Assembly (NCBI GenBank): GCA_023205875.1
Contig: CP060757.1
Coordinates: forward strand, 248,001 to 312,000
Direction of reading: 5' to 3'
DNA: 64,000 nucleotides
Source of the DNA: Chloropicon primus
Lineage: Eukaryota; Chlorophyta; Chloropicophyceae; Chloropicales; Chloropicaceae
The notes under the pieces were generated by a model. The model did not search any database and was not told the DNA's origin. It was given only the letters and a program-made list of their open reading frames with translations. How positions within the stretch are numbered: position 1 is the stretch's first letter; the number at the start of each line of letters is the position of its first letter. Of this stretch, positions 9,443 through 19,052 are shown in pieces. The translations under genes and the position numbers were made by a program.

Positions 9443-10366
9443 ATGGCGCGTGGCGCGGTGGTAAGGGCCTCGAAATCGCGGTGGGACTCGTGTTGTCGGG
9501 GGTGGGGCGCGCGGAGGACGAGAGGACTCGACGGTGAGGAGGGGGTGCGACTGCGACGACGTGGTGGCGGAGATGTGACGTCGTGGTGGCTTGAGCGAGG
9601 GGGGGGAGGGGGTCGGCCCTGCGCCCGGATGAGGTCGAGGTCGAGTCGTCAGAGCGGGACGATGGTGGTGGAGCCCTCCGAGGAGAATCCGCTGTCCCAA
9701 GGTCGGGGGCGGAGCGAGGGGGCCACGTATTTCAGCCAGGACCACGAGTTCAAGGTAGACTTCGACCACGCCTTCCAGGGGGGCGTTGCCGGGAGGACGA
9801 TGCTCGGCGAGTGGGTCACGAACCCCGGGCTTCTTCTGGTCGCGAGTTATGGCGAGGACAACGTGCGCAGGGCAGAGGGGGATGAGAGCCAGCAGGAAGA
9901 GGACGAAGGGACGAGCGTCTGGCACGTCACCCTCCCGAAAGTCAAAATATTCTCGTGGCAAGTCCAGCCCTCGTTCGATATCAGCGCGACTGTGATGCCC
10001 AACGGCATCGTGTTCACCTCCAAGTCCATCGTGCTCGACGGGACGAACATCCCAGATTCCCTGAAGAGCACGCAGATCGAGTTCAGCCTCTTCAGCCAGC
10101 TGTACCTGGAGGACGAGGACGCCGAGGGCGAGTCCAGCGAAAGGGTGCAAGGAAGGTCGAGCATGATTGCCCAGAACGCTCTGACCCTGGGGGTCTACCT
10201 GCCGAAGCGGCTCTCGAGACTGCCGGGAGTGAAGCGGACGGGCAACATCATCGTGAGGACGATTCTGAATTCCGTGGACAGGTCCGCAAAGAACAAGCTT
10301 GTGATGAGCTTCCAAAACTACAGGAAGAGCCGCGAAATGGGTCGAAGTGACGAAACGGTTGCCTGA
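9443..10366 (+). CDS. DUF1997-like protein, probably plastid-targeted
   Basis: Single exon, 307 residues from ATG 9443. Residues 1-80 are rich in Arg, Gly and Ser with few acids, as in a plastid or mitochondrial transit peptide. The body begins near YFSQDHEFKVDFDHAF and carries the pattern expected for DUF1997, a family of cyanobacterial and plastid proteins: WHVTLPKVKIFSWQVQP, then LTLGVYLPKRLSRLPGVKRTG and KLVMSFQNYR at the C-terminus. No function is established for the family. An acidic insertion (EGDESQQEEDEG) interrupts the conserved part. A TTG-started extension to 9389 is open but has no support. Its stop is 78 bp from the convergent THOC1 stop. Confidence 0.6.
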   Translation: MARGAVVRASKSRWDSCCRGWGARRTRGLDGEEGVRLRRRGGGDVTSWWLERGGGGGRPCARMRSRSSRQSGTMVVEPSEENPLSQGRGRSEGATYFSQDHEFKVDFDHAFQGGVAGRTMLGEWVTNPGLLLVASYGEDNVRRAEGDESQQEEDEGTSVWHVTLPKVKIFSWQVQPSFDISATVMPNGIVFTSKSIVLDGTNIPDSLKSTQIEFSLFSQLYLEDEDAEGESSERVQGRSSMIAQNALTLGVYLPKRLSRLPGVKRTGNIIVRTILNSVDRSAKNKLVMSFQNYRKSREMGRSDETVA

Positions 10367-10444
10367 TTGGAGAGCCTTGCCTTGCGGTTTTGCCTCCGCG
10401 TGTGTATATTACAGGTTATTATGTTGATATATGAGCCCAAATTT

Positions 10445-12439
10445 TTACGATCCTTCTTCTTCCACAACTTCCCCTGCCTCCTCCTCTTCCACAACTTCCC
10501 CTGCCTCCTCCTCTTCCACAACTTCCCCTGCCTCCTCCTCTTCCACGACTTCTCCTTCCTCCTCCTCTTCCACAACTTCTCCTTCCTCCTCCTCCTCCTC
10601 CTGGGCTTGCTCTCCACCACTGTCCTTCATTTCGACCTCGTTCGTCGTCGGGACTTCTTCTTCTTCTTCTTCTTGGGCCTTGTCCTCGGGGACCTTTTCC
10701 TTCACCGGAATCTTTTCCCTCAACTCTGGAAAAACTTCGGGAAGCAAGTGCTCGAGATCCTTGTCACAGTGGTTGGTGAAGCCCTTGCTCGTGCCCTGCG
10801 AGAGCAGGCGCTTCATCCTCCAGCAGTACAGCTTGTCGCACATAAGCTTATCGGCCTCTTCCACGCCGCTGTCCTCCTGCGCCTGATCTACGATCCTCTG
10901 CACCAGGTCCCTCATCCTTGGCACCTTTTCCTGATCCTCGAAGTCGAGGCACTCGTAGTTATCGCTGGAGATGTTCCACAGCCTGTCCAGCGCCTCGTTA
11001 CCGAGCTGTACTTTGTTTTTGCTGAACCCCATCATGCTCGCCCTCTTCCTCTTCGCAGGAGCAGGCTTGGCAACTGGCTTTGACTCGTGGGGATCCTTGA
11101 ACATCTGGAGGTCGCCAGGCAGCGCGGCCTTCTCAAAGGGGGGGCACTTGACTACTTTGGTGACCTCGCCGTTCGCCGGCTTGTCCTCCGCAGGGGGGGA
11201 CGCCCTGACCTGCTCTTTCCGGCCTACTTTCTTCCACAAAATCCAGTGCTTCTCCCTCTGAATGAAGGTCTTCAGGAGGTCGACGGTGACTCCGGGCGTG
11301 AATTTCTTCAAGCTCTTGCGCACCATGGCCTCCAGCGTAGGAAGCAGCTCGAGCTGGGTCTGCCTCAGCGCTTTCTCGTCCTTGGTCGTGGGCGGCTTCT
11401 TCACAGGAAGCTCTATCTTCAGGTGATTCAGCACGACTAGGACTTGGAACAGGTACTCGCACTTGAAGGACGAATCGTGCAGCTGCAGCTTCAACAGGTT
11501 CGGAGAGGTGGAGTACTTCAAGGACTGGACGTCATAAGAACTCGCCGACAAGTCTTGCTTTTCCATCTTTTGCTTCATGGACGTTTTGTCAAATGCCTGC
11601 ACGACCCTCTTCAGACCGGCGTGAAACTCGCTCCAGTGCCTCCCTTCGAGAACAAGGGGAGGATTGCTGAGCAGACCTTGAACCCTCCACAGGCTGTTAT
11701 ACAAATCAGCATCCACCAGCCTGCCGCTCTCATCCGTACACCCCTCCTCCAGCTCCACGAAGTCCGTCTTATTGTCCACGTCAAAGCCTCCTACCAAGTT
11801 CACTCCACTCCTTTCTGAGAGGGGCAGGAGCTTGGCCACAAGAATGAGCAAACGGCCGCACAGCAAGGAGTTGTCCTCTCGCGACAGGCGCTTGAGAAGC
11901 TTGTTGCACGTCTTCAGGAGGTAAAGCCTGTTCTTGCTCACCGCGAGGACGCTCGGCTGCTTCGTTTCTATGTATTGAAAGAGCTTCTCGCACAAGGTGA
12001 GGCTCGCCTCCTCCGCCAGGTCCTCCAGCAAAAGCATGAAGGCGTTCAACGCAACTTTCTCTCTATCAAGAAGCCACAGCGTGGAGTCCAGGAGGACGCT
12101 GACCCTCTTCCAGCACTCCTCATCCCTTCCCTCGCCCTCCGCCCCCTCCTTGCTCGACAGGTACTCGCACAAGATCGTTCGAAGGGAAGTCTCCAATACC
12201 TTGGCACAACTCAGTTGCCTCTCCGTCGCTTGCTCTTCGGCGAGCGCCACGACCCTCTCGAGGACGTCACTCCTCGAGTCCGCCTCCACGATGCCTTCCC
12301 CTTGGCCGCATCCCTTCCCCTTGGCCGACGGAAGAGAGTCAAGCACCTCCTTCACTTTGCGCGCCAACTCCATCGCAGCAGCGAGGAGCCAAGCCACCAA
12401 GAATTGTGGCGGGCTGGCGCTCTTGGCCATCCTCCTCAT
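10445..12439 (-). CDS. THOC1: THO complex subunit 1 (HPR1/THOC1)
   Basis: Single exon, 664 residues from ATG 12439 (ATG 12430 also possible). THOC1 is the large helical subunit of THO, which packages nascent mRNA for TREX-dependent export. The recognisable core runs about residues 130-400: AVSKNRLYLLKTCNKLLKRL, CGRLLILVAKLLPLSERSG, LYNSLWRVQGLLSNPP, then FLFQ-type YLFQVLVVLNHLKI and REKHWILWKK. A conserved LWNISSDNYECL block lies near 500. The last ~90 residues are almost entirely acidic, with tandem VVEEEEAGE units coded by a 27-bp DNA repeat (about 10457-10592). The animal protein's C-terminal death domain is not evident. TGTAA lies about 40 nt beyond the stop on the coding strand. Confidence 0.85.
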   Translation of the reverse strand: MRRMAKSASPPQFLVAWLLAAAMELARKVKEVLDSLPSAKGKGCGQGEGIVEADSRSDVLERVVALAEEQATERQLSCAKVLETSLRTILCEYLSSKEGAEGEGRDEECWKRVSVLLDSTLWLLDREKVALNAFMLLLEDLAEEASLTLCEKLFQYIETKQPSVLAVSKNRLYLLKTCNKLLKRLSREDNSLLCGRLLILVAKLLPLSERSGVNLVGGFDVDNKTDFVELEEGCTDESGRLVDADLYNSLWRVQGLLSNPPLVLEGRHWSEFHAGLKRVVQAFDKTSMKQKMEKQDLSASSYDVQSLKYSTSPNLLKLQLHDSSFKCEYLFQVLVVLNHLKIELPVKKPPTTKDEKALRQTQLELLPTLEAMVRKSLKKFTPGVTVDLLKTFIQREKHWILWKKVGRKEQVRASPPAEDKPANGEVTKVVKCPPFEKAALPGDLQMFKDPHESKPVAKPAPAKRKRASMMGFSKNKVQLGNEALDRLWNISSDNYECLDFEDQEKVPRMRDLVQRIVDQAQEDSGVEEADKLMCDKLYCWRMKRLLSQGTSKGFTNHCDKDLEHLLPEVFPELREKIPVKEKVPEDKAQEEEEEEVPTTNEVEMKDSGGEQAQEEEEEEGEVVEEEEEGEVVEEEEAGEVVEEEEAGEVVEEEEAGEVVEEEGS
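10457..10592. repeat. 27-bp tandem repeat coding for the THOC1 acidic tail
   Basis: About five copies of a 27-bp unit (on the plus strand, CCTCCTCCTCTTCCACAACT and neighbours) lie in frame and encode VVEEEEAGE-like nonapeptides. The unit length is a multiple of three, so copy-number change would keep the frame. The last copies differ by C/T changes, and a (CTC)n stretch follows. Confidence 0.8.
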
Positions 12440-12817
12440 CACCGACCGGTGCTCGAGAGCAGGAAGGAAGGAGAGGGAAGAAGGAAGGGAGATGGATGCA
12501 GGATGTATAGGTATTGCTCTTCGTTTTGCCGCTCTATCAAAGCGGATGCATCATTAGGAAGACCGATGATGGGCTTGGGCCAAGGTTTACCTGGCTGGCT
12601 CTCTCTGACAGAAGTGACCGGTGGCAGGTGGCAGGTGCTGTCGAGAGCAGGAAGAAAGGAGAAGTGTAAAGCGAGTTTTGAATACAATTGTTTGTTGTTA
12701 CTAATCTTTACTGCTTTGTTGCAGCTGATACAAGTGAAAGTGCGTCGGGTGCTTTGCCTACAAGGTGATCGTCTGTGGGCCCTCGGCGTCGGAGCGGCGT
12801 ACGTCGTCATCGTTCCC
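12440..12817. other. Intergenic region upstream of THOC1
   Basis: It lies between the THOC1 start and the stop of the next minus-strand gene. The phrase GCTCGAGAGCAGGAAGGA near 12452 recurs in modified form (GTCGAGAGCAGGAAGAAAGG) near 12640. No coding sequence is supported; the minus-strand open frame here is not conserved. Confidence 0.4.
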
Positions 12818-13635
12818 CTAACTTACAGAGCGAGCCTGGTTCGATTTAGGCACAAAGTAAGGTCTGTTGTTCCTGATAAAGGCCAGGGAAGTCTTGAACG
12901 CGGAGTGAATCTGCTTATCCCCCGGAGTGTACTCCAAGGCGGCCAGGTAGCACCGACTCGCGGCCGTGTGGCACCTCCTGGTGTTGTGCTCTCTCGCGAG
13001 GTCGACGCAATAATCGCTTGGAGAGTAGCAAGTTCTGAAACGGAGAGAGTTGCATGCACGCGCGCGCGTGTGTGTGAGTGCATTGGCACAAACCAAAAGG
13101 TGGTTTTCGACAGCAGGGGTTGCTTTTGAGCATATTTTGTCCGCTCTGCTGGCCTATCACTTTACCTTTCCAGTTGCTTTTTCCTCTCCGACCCAGGCAC
13201 CTCCCTCGCCCACTTTGGCAGCCGAAACTTGCTGTTGCTTGACCTGCTCTGACGGCTTTGCCTGCTCGAGACTCTCTTCGTCTTCCGCGCGCCGAGCGTC
13301 GACGACGAGGTGGATAAGGCAACAGTCAGCAGCCACCAGCAGCAGTGCAAGAAAGAACAAGTCGAGGACAACGAACGAGAGCGTATTGGGGACAAGTATT
13401 GTTGGGAGAAAAAGATGCAGCGGGATCACATCACTCGACGGAGTGAACCTACCTCGTCCTGGAAAGTCACGCTCTTCTTGGGCTTCTGACCCAACGTTTT
13501 CTTCCTGAGAGACGAGGAGGAGTAGGTTGTCGTGAACCGCTCCAAGTCTCTCTCTTTCTCCATTGATTCCATGTAACTCGAAAGAGAAGGGTTGATCCTT
13601 CTTGAGAACCGAGCTTCGAAGTCCCTTTCCTTCAT
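12818..13635 (-). CDS. Predicted three-exon gene, unknown basic/Cys-containing protein
   Basis: I do not recognise this protein. A consistent model has exons 13635-13453, 13281-13166 and 13034-12818, giving 171 residues. Phases agree: the first donor (GAG/GTAGGT) is phase 0, and the second (AAAG/GTAAAG) is phase 2 and is completed by the A after TTTCAG. Residues 1-61 are charged, with KKSVTFQDE. Residues 62-99 are Arg/Ser-rich. The C-terminal part has Cys residues and an Ala/Tyr-rich helix (ASRCYLAALEY). The weakest point is the first acceptor (CGCGGAAG/ACG), which has a poor pyrimidine tract. The 5' end could lie further upstream because the frame stays open to 13845. The stop sits inside GTAAGTTAG, so a further 3' exon is also possible. 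Confidence 0.4.
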
Positions 13636-15175
13636 CTTCTCCACAATCCTGCAACCACCAAAGGACGTTTTCTCTTCGTTCTGGTCCCTCCCTACCGGGG
13701 TCAAGTCAACCCCACGAGTGAGACAAAGGCGGCACCTTTTAGCAAAACGCAAAAGTGTTCGAGGAGTCAAGCGAAACCCTTCGCCCCGGTCGCTTCTGAC
13801 GACCAAGACAAGCCTGGCGGATAAACTCTTCCAGACACTGCACAAGCCAGCAGCAGACTTTCCAGCACCTCACACTCGTTTCTCCACCCAAACGTTGTTG
13901 TTGGTGTCGTTGGAAAGAGCTTGAGACGCAGTGTGTCCCAGTCACACACACACAGACACACACACTCTCTCTCTCTCTCCCCCTTGGTTGACGTTCCTAC
14001 CTTCTCCCCCGAACGCGCGAGCTCCTTGTTCTTTGCCTTTACGTGGTGTCCGTTGAATTTCCTTCGTTCCCCTAAAAGGCGCACGTGATCGTAAATAATT
14101 AATAATTTGAACTTTGAGACAGTCAGAGAGACAAGGAGACGAAGGGACGAGGACAAGGCAGACCTGGCGCGTCTTTGTTCTCTCCTGCTGATCCCTGGTT
14201 TCATCGGTTTCGCCGTTCGTTCCTCGTTCATGGTTCTTTCCCCTGTTTGCTTCCTTTTGTGCAGTGCTGCTGTTGTCCCTCCCTCGTGCTTTCTTCTTGT
14301 GTGTTGAACATTTTTGGTCCTTCCTCGCTGCTTCCTGACTCCTGGTTCGTGGTCTTGGTCCCAAGGCTGGTCCTTCCTCCTCACCCTTCTCCTTCCTGGC
14401 TCATGGGTCCTGCTGCTGCTGGCTGGTCCCTCCCTCCCTCCTCCTCACCCTTCTTCCGTCTTCCATGGTCCAGGGCGCCTGGTCTTGGTGTTGTGGTGCC
14501 CTTCCTCGCTATCCACTGGCCAGCATGGTGCGGGTCCTGACCATACTCTGTTCATGTTCTGACCTTGCTCTGTTCATGCTCTGTCCCTTCTCCTCCTCCT
14601 CTCTTCCTCCTCCAGAAGATTATCTTGAATTTTCCTTTCACCATTCATAAGGCCAGGACACGTTGGCATCGTTGGCATCATCACATCACACATCACCTTG
14701 AAGTGGGCAGCAACACGAAAGGGACAGACTTGACGTGAGGACGGCGATTCATTTCGTTTCGTTTGCCATTCCATTGATCTTTCACATCCACATCCATCCC
14801 TTCCCATCCAGCCTTCCTCTCTCTCCTCCTTTGCTTTGCCCTTCATCAAGCAGGAGGAGCTTAGGATGGACAGAGAGGGAACCAGGTGCAGTGTCGACAG
14901 GGCAGGTGGTGTCAACGTGCTGGCTCTTGTGGCCTGAGCCCTCCAAGGTACTTCGGTGGCTTGTCCCGATTCCCAGCACATCAACTCTCGTGAATGTGAC
15001 CATCATCTTGGTCTCCTGGAGGGAATCTGGTGAAGCAGAAAGGATCTGGTGCTCTCTGGAGAGTGTGTGTGCGTGTCCCTGTGTGTGTGCGTGTGTCTGT
15101 GGAGGAGGCTAGGGGGCTGGAGATCTCCTTGAAGTGTCCGTGTGTTCGGGCCCGGGGCGGTAGCACCACTTGACC
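13636..15175. other. Intergenic region, 1.5 kb
   Basis: The region lies between two divergent genes. A CA/CT microsatellite occupies about 13943-13981. The stretch 14300-14640 is pyrimidine-rich with repeated CCTTCTTCC/TCCCTCC phrases and a partly repeated CTGTTCATG phrase near 14545-14580. A TG-rich run lies at about 15062-15100. The minus-strand open frames up to 14384 are Arg/Lys-rich with no domain. Unrecognised 5' exons of either neighbour could be here. Confidence 0.4.
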
Positions 15176-15562
15176 ATGCAAAGCCGAGAGAGGCGCTCGA
15201 AGAGGAGGCAAATCGTGAAGCAGTTGGCGGAGAGGGACCAGAGCGGGGAGGCTTACGGAGTGCCCCGAGGGGTACAGCTGCTCGGCTTGAACTTTTTCCC
15301 GTCGTACCCAAGACGCCTCGCGAAACTTCTCTTAATCGCGGCGTTGGGGCTGGTCATCGCTCTGGGAGGGTGTTTCGGGATCGTCTTCGGGGTCGTCGTC
15401 CTTGAGACGGCGCTGGGCGTGGACATCCCGGACAGAATCCTTGCCAAGGCGATGAGAGGCGCGTTGCTCTCCGTGATTGGGTTGACCGTAACCATCGTGG
15501 GCGTCCTGATCCACGCAAGTGGCTCGACGGAGGACCCCAGGGAGAGGAGACCTCAGGTCTAA
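15176..15562 (+). CDS. Small membrane protein with two predicted helices
   Basis: Single exon, 128 residues from ATG 15176, the first in-frame ATG. I do not recognise a family. The first ~50 residues are hydrophilic and basic (QSRERRSKRRQIVKQLAERD). Two hydrophobic segments follow: about 52-79 (LAKLLLIAALGLVIALGGCF and on) and about 95-112 (GALLSVIGLTVTIVGVLI). The C-tail is short and charged (GSTEDPRERRPQV). The basic N-terminus suggests a cytosolic or stromal N side. It could be an organelle membrane protein; nothing in the sequence decides this. Confidence 0.65.
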   Translation: MQSRERRSKRRQIVKQLAERDQSGEAYGVPRGVQLLGLNFFPSYPRRLAKLLLIAALGLVIALGGCFGIVFGVVVLETALGVDIPDRILAKAMRGALLSVIGLTVTIVGVLIHASGSTEDPRERRPQV

Positions 15563-15681
15563 GAGAAGAATTGCTTGCGTTGTGTGTGTGTATCAATAAT
15601 TTGTTTGCTTGTATGTATTTCAATACTTTCTGGACAAAACGCGTGTTATGCGTGAAAATGCAAAGTGAGGGTTGTCCCCCC

Positions 15682-17853
15682 TCAGCCCCTGTTGGCCTGG
15701 TGGGTGTAGAACTTGTACTGGGCGAGCTCGGAATCCATCCACTCCATGTGCTCGATCACCCACTCCCTCAGAGTGGACGCCTCGTGCTCCCACTGATCCT
15801 TCACGCTCCTGAAGGACTTGCTTCCGATCTCCTCCCTCCACCTGTTGTAGTTCCTGATGGCAGCAGGTCGAAGCTTGTTGGTGGCCTCGTCGAGGTTGGC
15901 GTTGACCTGCTCGTTCGACAGGGGCCCGCTCCTGAGCTCCTGCCAGCGGTCGGCGGCCCTCTTCCTGAATGCGGGGTCCTGCCACAGCCTCACGTACCAG
16001 TGAGAGATGCCGTCGACGGGGTCCCTCTTGCACCTTCCGTAATCCTCGCAGATGTTGAACCTCCAGCCGTTGGTGCTGATCGCGCTTCCCCCGCTCTTTC
16101 CGGGGCCACTCTTGCCGCTGGCCATGTACCCCTCGATGGGGTAGCCGCAGCACATGCCAAAGGCCTCGTTGTAGTCCCACATCGGGCCCATCGAGACCTT
16201 GGCATCGCAGTCCTTGTGCATGTAGGTGCTGCCCCTGTAAGCATCGGGGTTCTTGGTGATCTCCGTGCCCAAGAAATAGTCGACGAAGCTGTCGACGTCG
16301 ATGAACTTGGCGTACCCGAGGTTCGGGTCGGCAAACTCCTTGCTCTTCAAGACCCTCTCAAAGCCGTTCAGGTACTCCTCGAGGAAGTCCACCTCCCTCT
16401 GCAGGTCCTTCTTCTCCCCCTTGGGGTAGATCATGACCATCGGCATGGGCTCCTTGGAGTTGAACCTCTTCTTGATCGGGAAGACCACGTCCCCCTTGTC
16501 GATGTTGTCGTTGTCGTGCTTGAAGATGTAACCGCCCGTGATGTCCTTGGTGCTGTTGTGCTTGCACACGTCGACCCTCTTGTCGCTCCTCTTGATCTTC
16601 TCCTCCAGGAGGTAGACCCCGTGGTAGTCCTTCATCGAGAGCCCCCCGGTGCCGGCGCGGCCCCTCAGGTTGCACTCGTCCTGCAAGAACACCTCCACGA
16701 ACTTGGTCCTGCTCGCGTAGTTGCCCATCGACCTGCTGATGTTGTACGCCAGGAAGTTCCTCAGCCCGATGCTCCTGTCGGTCTCCGGCCCGTACATCAC
16801 CCAGTCGTCGTCCTTGGGGAGGCCCAGCAGGGGGAACTCGAGCTTCTGGCTTGTGGCGTTGAAGAGCTTGACGGCCATCCCCTTCTTCGCGTGGTCCCTC
16901 GCGCTCGACGACCCTCGGATCTCCACGCCGGCCCAGCTCGCGTAATCCAAGCCGTCGCTGCAGGTGCAGAACTCCGTCCTTATCTTCGGCTCGTCCCTCA
17001 CCTCCTGGCACTTTGTGTCGATCACGATCACGGGCAGGTTGCTCGAGAAGCCGATCTTCTCGAGCTTGTTGCAGCAGGACTTGGTGACGTCCGCGCCCCT
17101 GGGCAGCTCGGCCCGGAGCTTGTCCACGGAGACGCCCTCGTTGGCATCGCCCCCGGTGGGCTCAGTCCTCTGGAACCCCCCGACGCCGTCCGGAACCCTG
17201 CCGTAGGAGATCCCCTTGAGGGCGTTCTCCTTCCTCCACTCCACGTGGTCCGCGACCTTGCCCTCGGCGTCCTTGAGCGTCACGCTGTCCTTCTCCCCGA
17301 GGCCAAACTCGAACGAGCACTCCTCGCCCCTCCTCAGCAGGAGCACGGACTTGGGGCCGATGCTGGCCGAGCACCCGGGACCCCCGAACGAGAAGGAGGA
17401 GGCGGTCGCATCCGCATCCGCATCCGCATCATCCTTCTTCTTCTTCTTTGGCCTGTCCTCGAGGGTCCAGCCGGCGAGGTCCACCTCCTCGTCCCCCGAG
17501 TTGTACAACTCGATGAAGTCCACCTGACCCTTGGCGCCCCTCGCCAGAACCTCGTTGATGGTCACGCCCGCGGGCGAGGCCCCGAGCAAGGACGACAAAC
17601 TCGCCGTCGCGCTCGCGGTCGCCTCCTCTTTCGGCATGCACTTGCCCCAAAGGCCAGCCCCATCCCTGCACCACTCCTCGCCGTTCCAAGCAACGCAGTC
17701 GTGCTCGAGCTTCCCGTCAAAGTCAATCGGGAAGGCGCACTTCTCCCCGCTCTCCATCACCCTCACCACCGGCTGGGCAAGCCCAAGGCAACTGCAGCAG
17801 CCGAGGGCCAAGAGCGAGAGAGCCCACCACCACCTCGTTCCTCCTCCCATCAT
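15682..17853 (-). CDS. Secreted protein with lamin-tail (LTD) and CotH kinase-like domains
   Basis: Single exon, 723 residues from ATG 17853 (or 17850). The N-terminus is a clear signal peptide (WWWALSLLALGCCSCLGLA). Around residues 85-145 is an LTD domain (GVTINEVLARGAKG, VDFIELYNSGDEEVDLAGW, TLEDRPK), interrupted by an Asp-Ala run coded by GCATCC hexamers (about 17407-17430). From ~330 to the end it matches the CotH family: GVEIRGSS, FLAYNISRSMGNYASRTKFV, GVYLLEEKIKR, and the signature WDYNEAFG. CotH proteins are atypical kinases first known as Bacillus spore-coat factors; in eukaryotes they are cell-surface or secreted. LTD next to CotH is common in bacterial secreted proteins, so an ancient bacterial origin is possible. 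A surface or wall role is an inference. Confidence 0.82.
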   Translation of the reverse strand: MMGGGTRWWWALSLLALGCCSCLGLAQPVVRVMESGEKCAFPIDFDGKLEHDCVAWNGEEWCRDGAGLWGKCMPKEEATASATASLSSLLGASPAGVTINEVLARGAKGQVDFIELYNSGDEEVDLAGWTLEDRPKKKKKDDADADADATASSFSFGGPGCSASIGPKSVLLLRRGEECSFEFGLGEKDSVTLKDAEGKVADHVEWRKENALKGISYGRVPDGVGGFQRTEPTGGDANEGVSVDKLRAELPRGADVTKSCCNKLEKIGFSSNLPVIVIDTKCQEVRDEPKIRTEFCTCSDGLDYASWAGVEIRGSSSARDHAKKGMAVKLFNATSQKLEFPLLGLPKDDDWVMYGPETDRSIGLRNFLAYNISRSMGNYASRTKFVEVFLQDECNLRGRAGTGGLSMKDYHGVYLLEEKIKRSDKRVDVCKHNSTKDITGGYIFKHDNDNIDKGDVVFPIKKRFNSKEPMPMVMIYPKGEKKDLQREVDFLEEYLNGFERVLKSKEFADPNLGYAKFIDVDSFVDYFLGTEITKNPDAYRGSTYMHKDCDAKVSMGPMWDYNEAFGMCCGYPIEGYMASGKSGPGKSGGSAISTNGWRFNICEDYGRCKRDPVDGISHWYVRLWQDPAFRKRAADRWQELRSGPLSNEQVNANLDEATNKLRPAAIRNYNRWREEIGSKSFRSVKDQWEHEASTLREWVIEHMEWMDSELAQYKFYTHQANRG

Positions 17854-18165
17854 CCTCAGAGAGAGAGCAGAGCAGAGGAGAGCAGAGCGCTTGGAGGTTG
17901 GACAACAACACCGACGAAGAGAGAACAACACCACAGGGGGACGCGGGCGCCCTCCGTCACGCGTTTTCTGAAACACGAGGAGCGAAGCCACCGCGAGCTA
18001 GGCTACCAAAAGGAAAAAAAAAAAACTATGGGGAGTTTCCTAGGAAAAAGCGAAAAGAAAAATAATTTCTCGCCCCCAACCGTTACACTGATCACGAAAC
18101 GTAACGCCCCAAAGAATCGATCGGCGCTGCGAGGACGAGGGCGAGGGCGAGGGCGAGGTTGTGTC
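17854..18165. promoter_or_regulatory. Divergent promoter region between the CotH and coiled-coil genes
   Basis: About 310 bp separate the two start codons. It contains a poly(A) run near 18015-18025, a GTTACACTG/ACGTAACGCC pair near 18083-18110, and a GGGCGA hexamer repeat at about 18138-18158 just before the ATG at 18166. No coding sequence is supported. Confidence 0.4.
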
Positions 18166-18956
18166 ATGTTTGGTGGTTGGGAGTCGAGGTCGCGTCCCCC
18201 GTGGAAGGCCAGGACCGAGGTGGTGGACTCCTTCATTCCTGTCTTCGGCAGCGTGCCCACCGCGAGAGCGATGACAACGACAAAAACGACAAAAACGAGG
18301 ACGAGGAGCAGCAGCAGCATCCCACCCTCCAGGTAAGACACAGAAACCAAAACAAAAGAACAAGAACAAGAACATCTCCTCTCTCCCCTGTCCTATGGAC
18401 TGACCTTCTTTGGGTTCGATGGCATGACAAAAGTTCTGGTGGTGCGTTGTGGTTCCTCGCCGCGTTCTCTGCTGTCGTTGCGGCGACGGAGGGGTGTAAG
18501 CTCCTCCTCGGACGGGGCGAGGGGGTGAGGCAGTGGCTCGGGACCTTCCGACGCAAGAACAAGCGTCCTCGTCGTCCCCCTGCAGCAGACGCGGAGAAGA
18601 AGAAGAAGAACATCGTCAACAACAACAACAACAACAACAACAGCAGCAGCAACGACGAGGACGAGGACGAGGTGGTGCAGAGTCTCTCGAGGGAGAACGC
18701 GAGGCTGAGGGAGGAGGTGGAGGTGCTGAGGAGGAGGGAGGAGGTGGCGTCGACGTTCGCCGGGTCCTCGATCTCTCCGGAGGACCTTCTGCAACAAGGG
18801 CTCGCCCAACTTCGGTCGGAAGCCATCGAGGAGTCGCCGGACAAGTCCCCCAGGAAGACTGCGTTCGAGAAGGTCAGGAGCAAGAAGAACGCTCCGCCCG
18901 GGTCGACTTCGCCTCTTAGGGACAAGCTCCTGAAGCTTCAAGGCTCGTCCCCGTAA
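18166..18956 (+). CDS. Single-helix membrane protein with poly-Asn and coiled coil
   Basis: Two exons (18166-18332 and 18434-18956), joined in phase 2 across a 101-bp GTAAGA..AAAG intron, give 229 residues. An unspliced reading in another frame from 18159 has no ATG, which favours the spliced model. Residues ~57-80 form one hydrophobic segment (ALWFLAAFSAVVAATEG). A Lys-rich stretch, a poly-Asn/Ser run (AAC repeat, about 18616-18652) and acidic residues follow. A coiled coil covers ~135-165 (SLSRENARLREEVEVLRRRE). The C-tail has SP-type sites (EESPDKSPRK, GSTSPLRDK). No family is recognised. It may be a membrane-anchored scaffold; the acceptor site is weak. Confidence 0.5.
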
Positions 18957-19052
18957 CGAGGAGGAGGACGAGGGCGACGCGTCGTTCGTCGCATTGCACA
19001 ACAACAACAACAACAACAACAACATCTTTATCGTCGTCGTCCCAGCGCCACG

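Noticed and set aside
9218-10315. A 365-codon minus-strand frame
   Set aside because: Antisense to the DUF1997-like gene, His/Pro/Arg-rich and without a domain.
13943-13981. CA/CT microsatellite as a possible origin or recombination site
   Set aside because: Simple repeats are frequent in all the gaps of this window and nothing else here supports such a role.
15571-18336. A 921-codon plus-strand open frame
   Set aside because: It lies antisense to the LTD-CotH gene, is rich in Val/Leu/His/Pro/Arg as expected for the reverse of GC-rich codons, and has no domain. Only its last part (18166-18332) is used, as exon 1 of the next gene.
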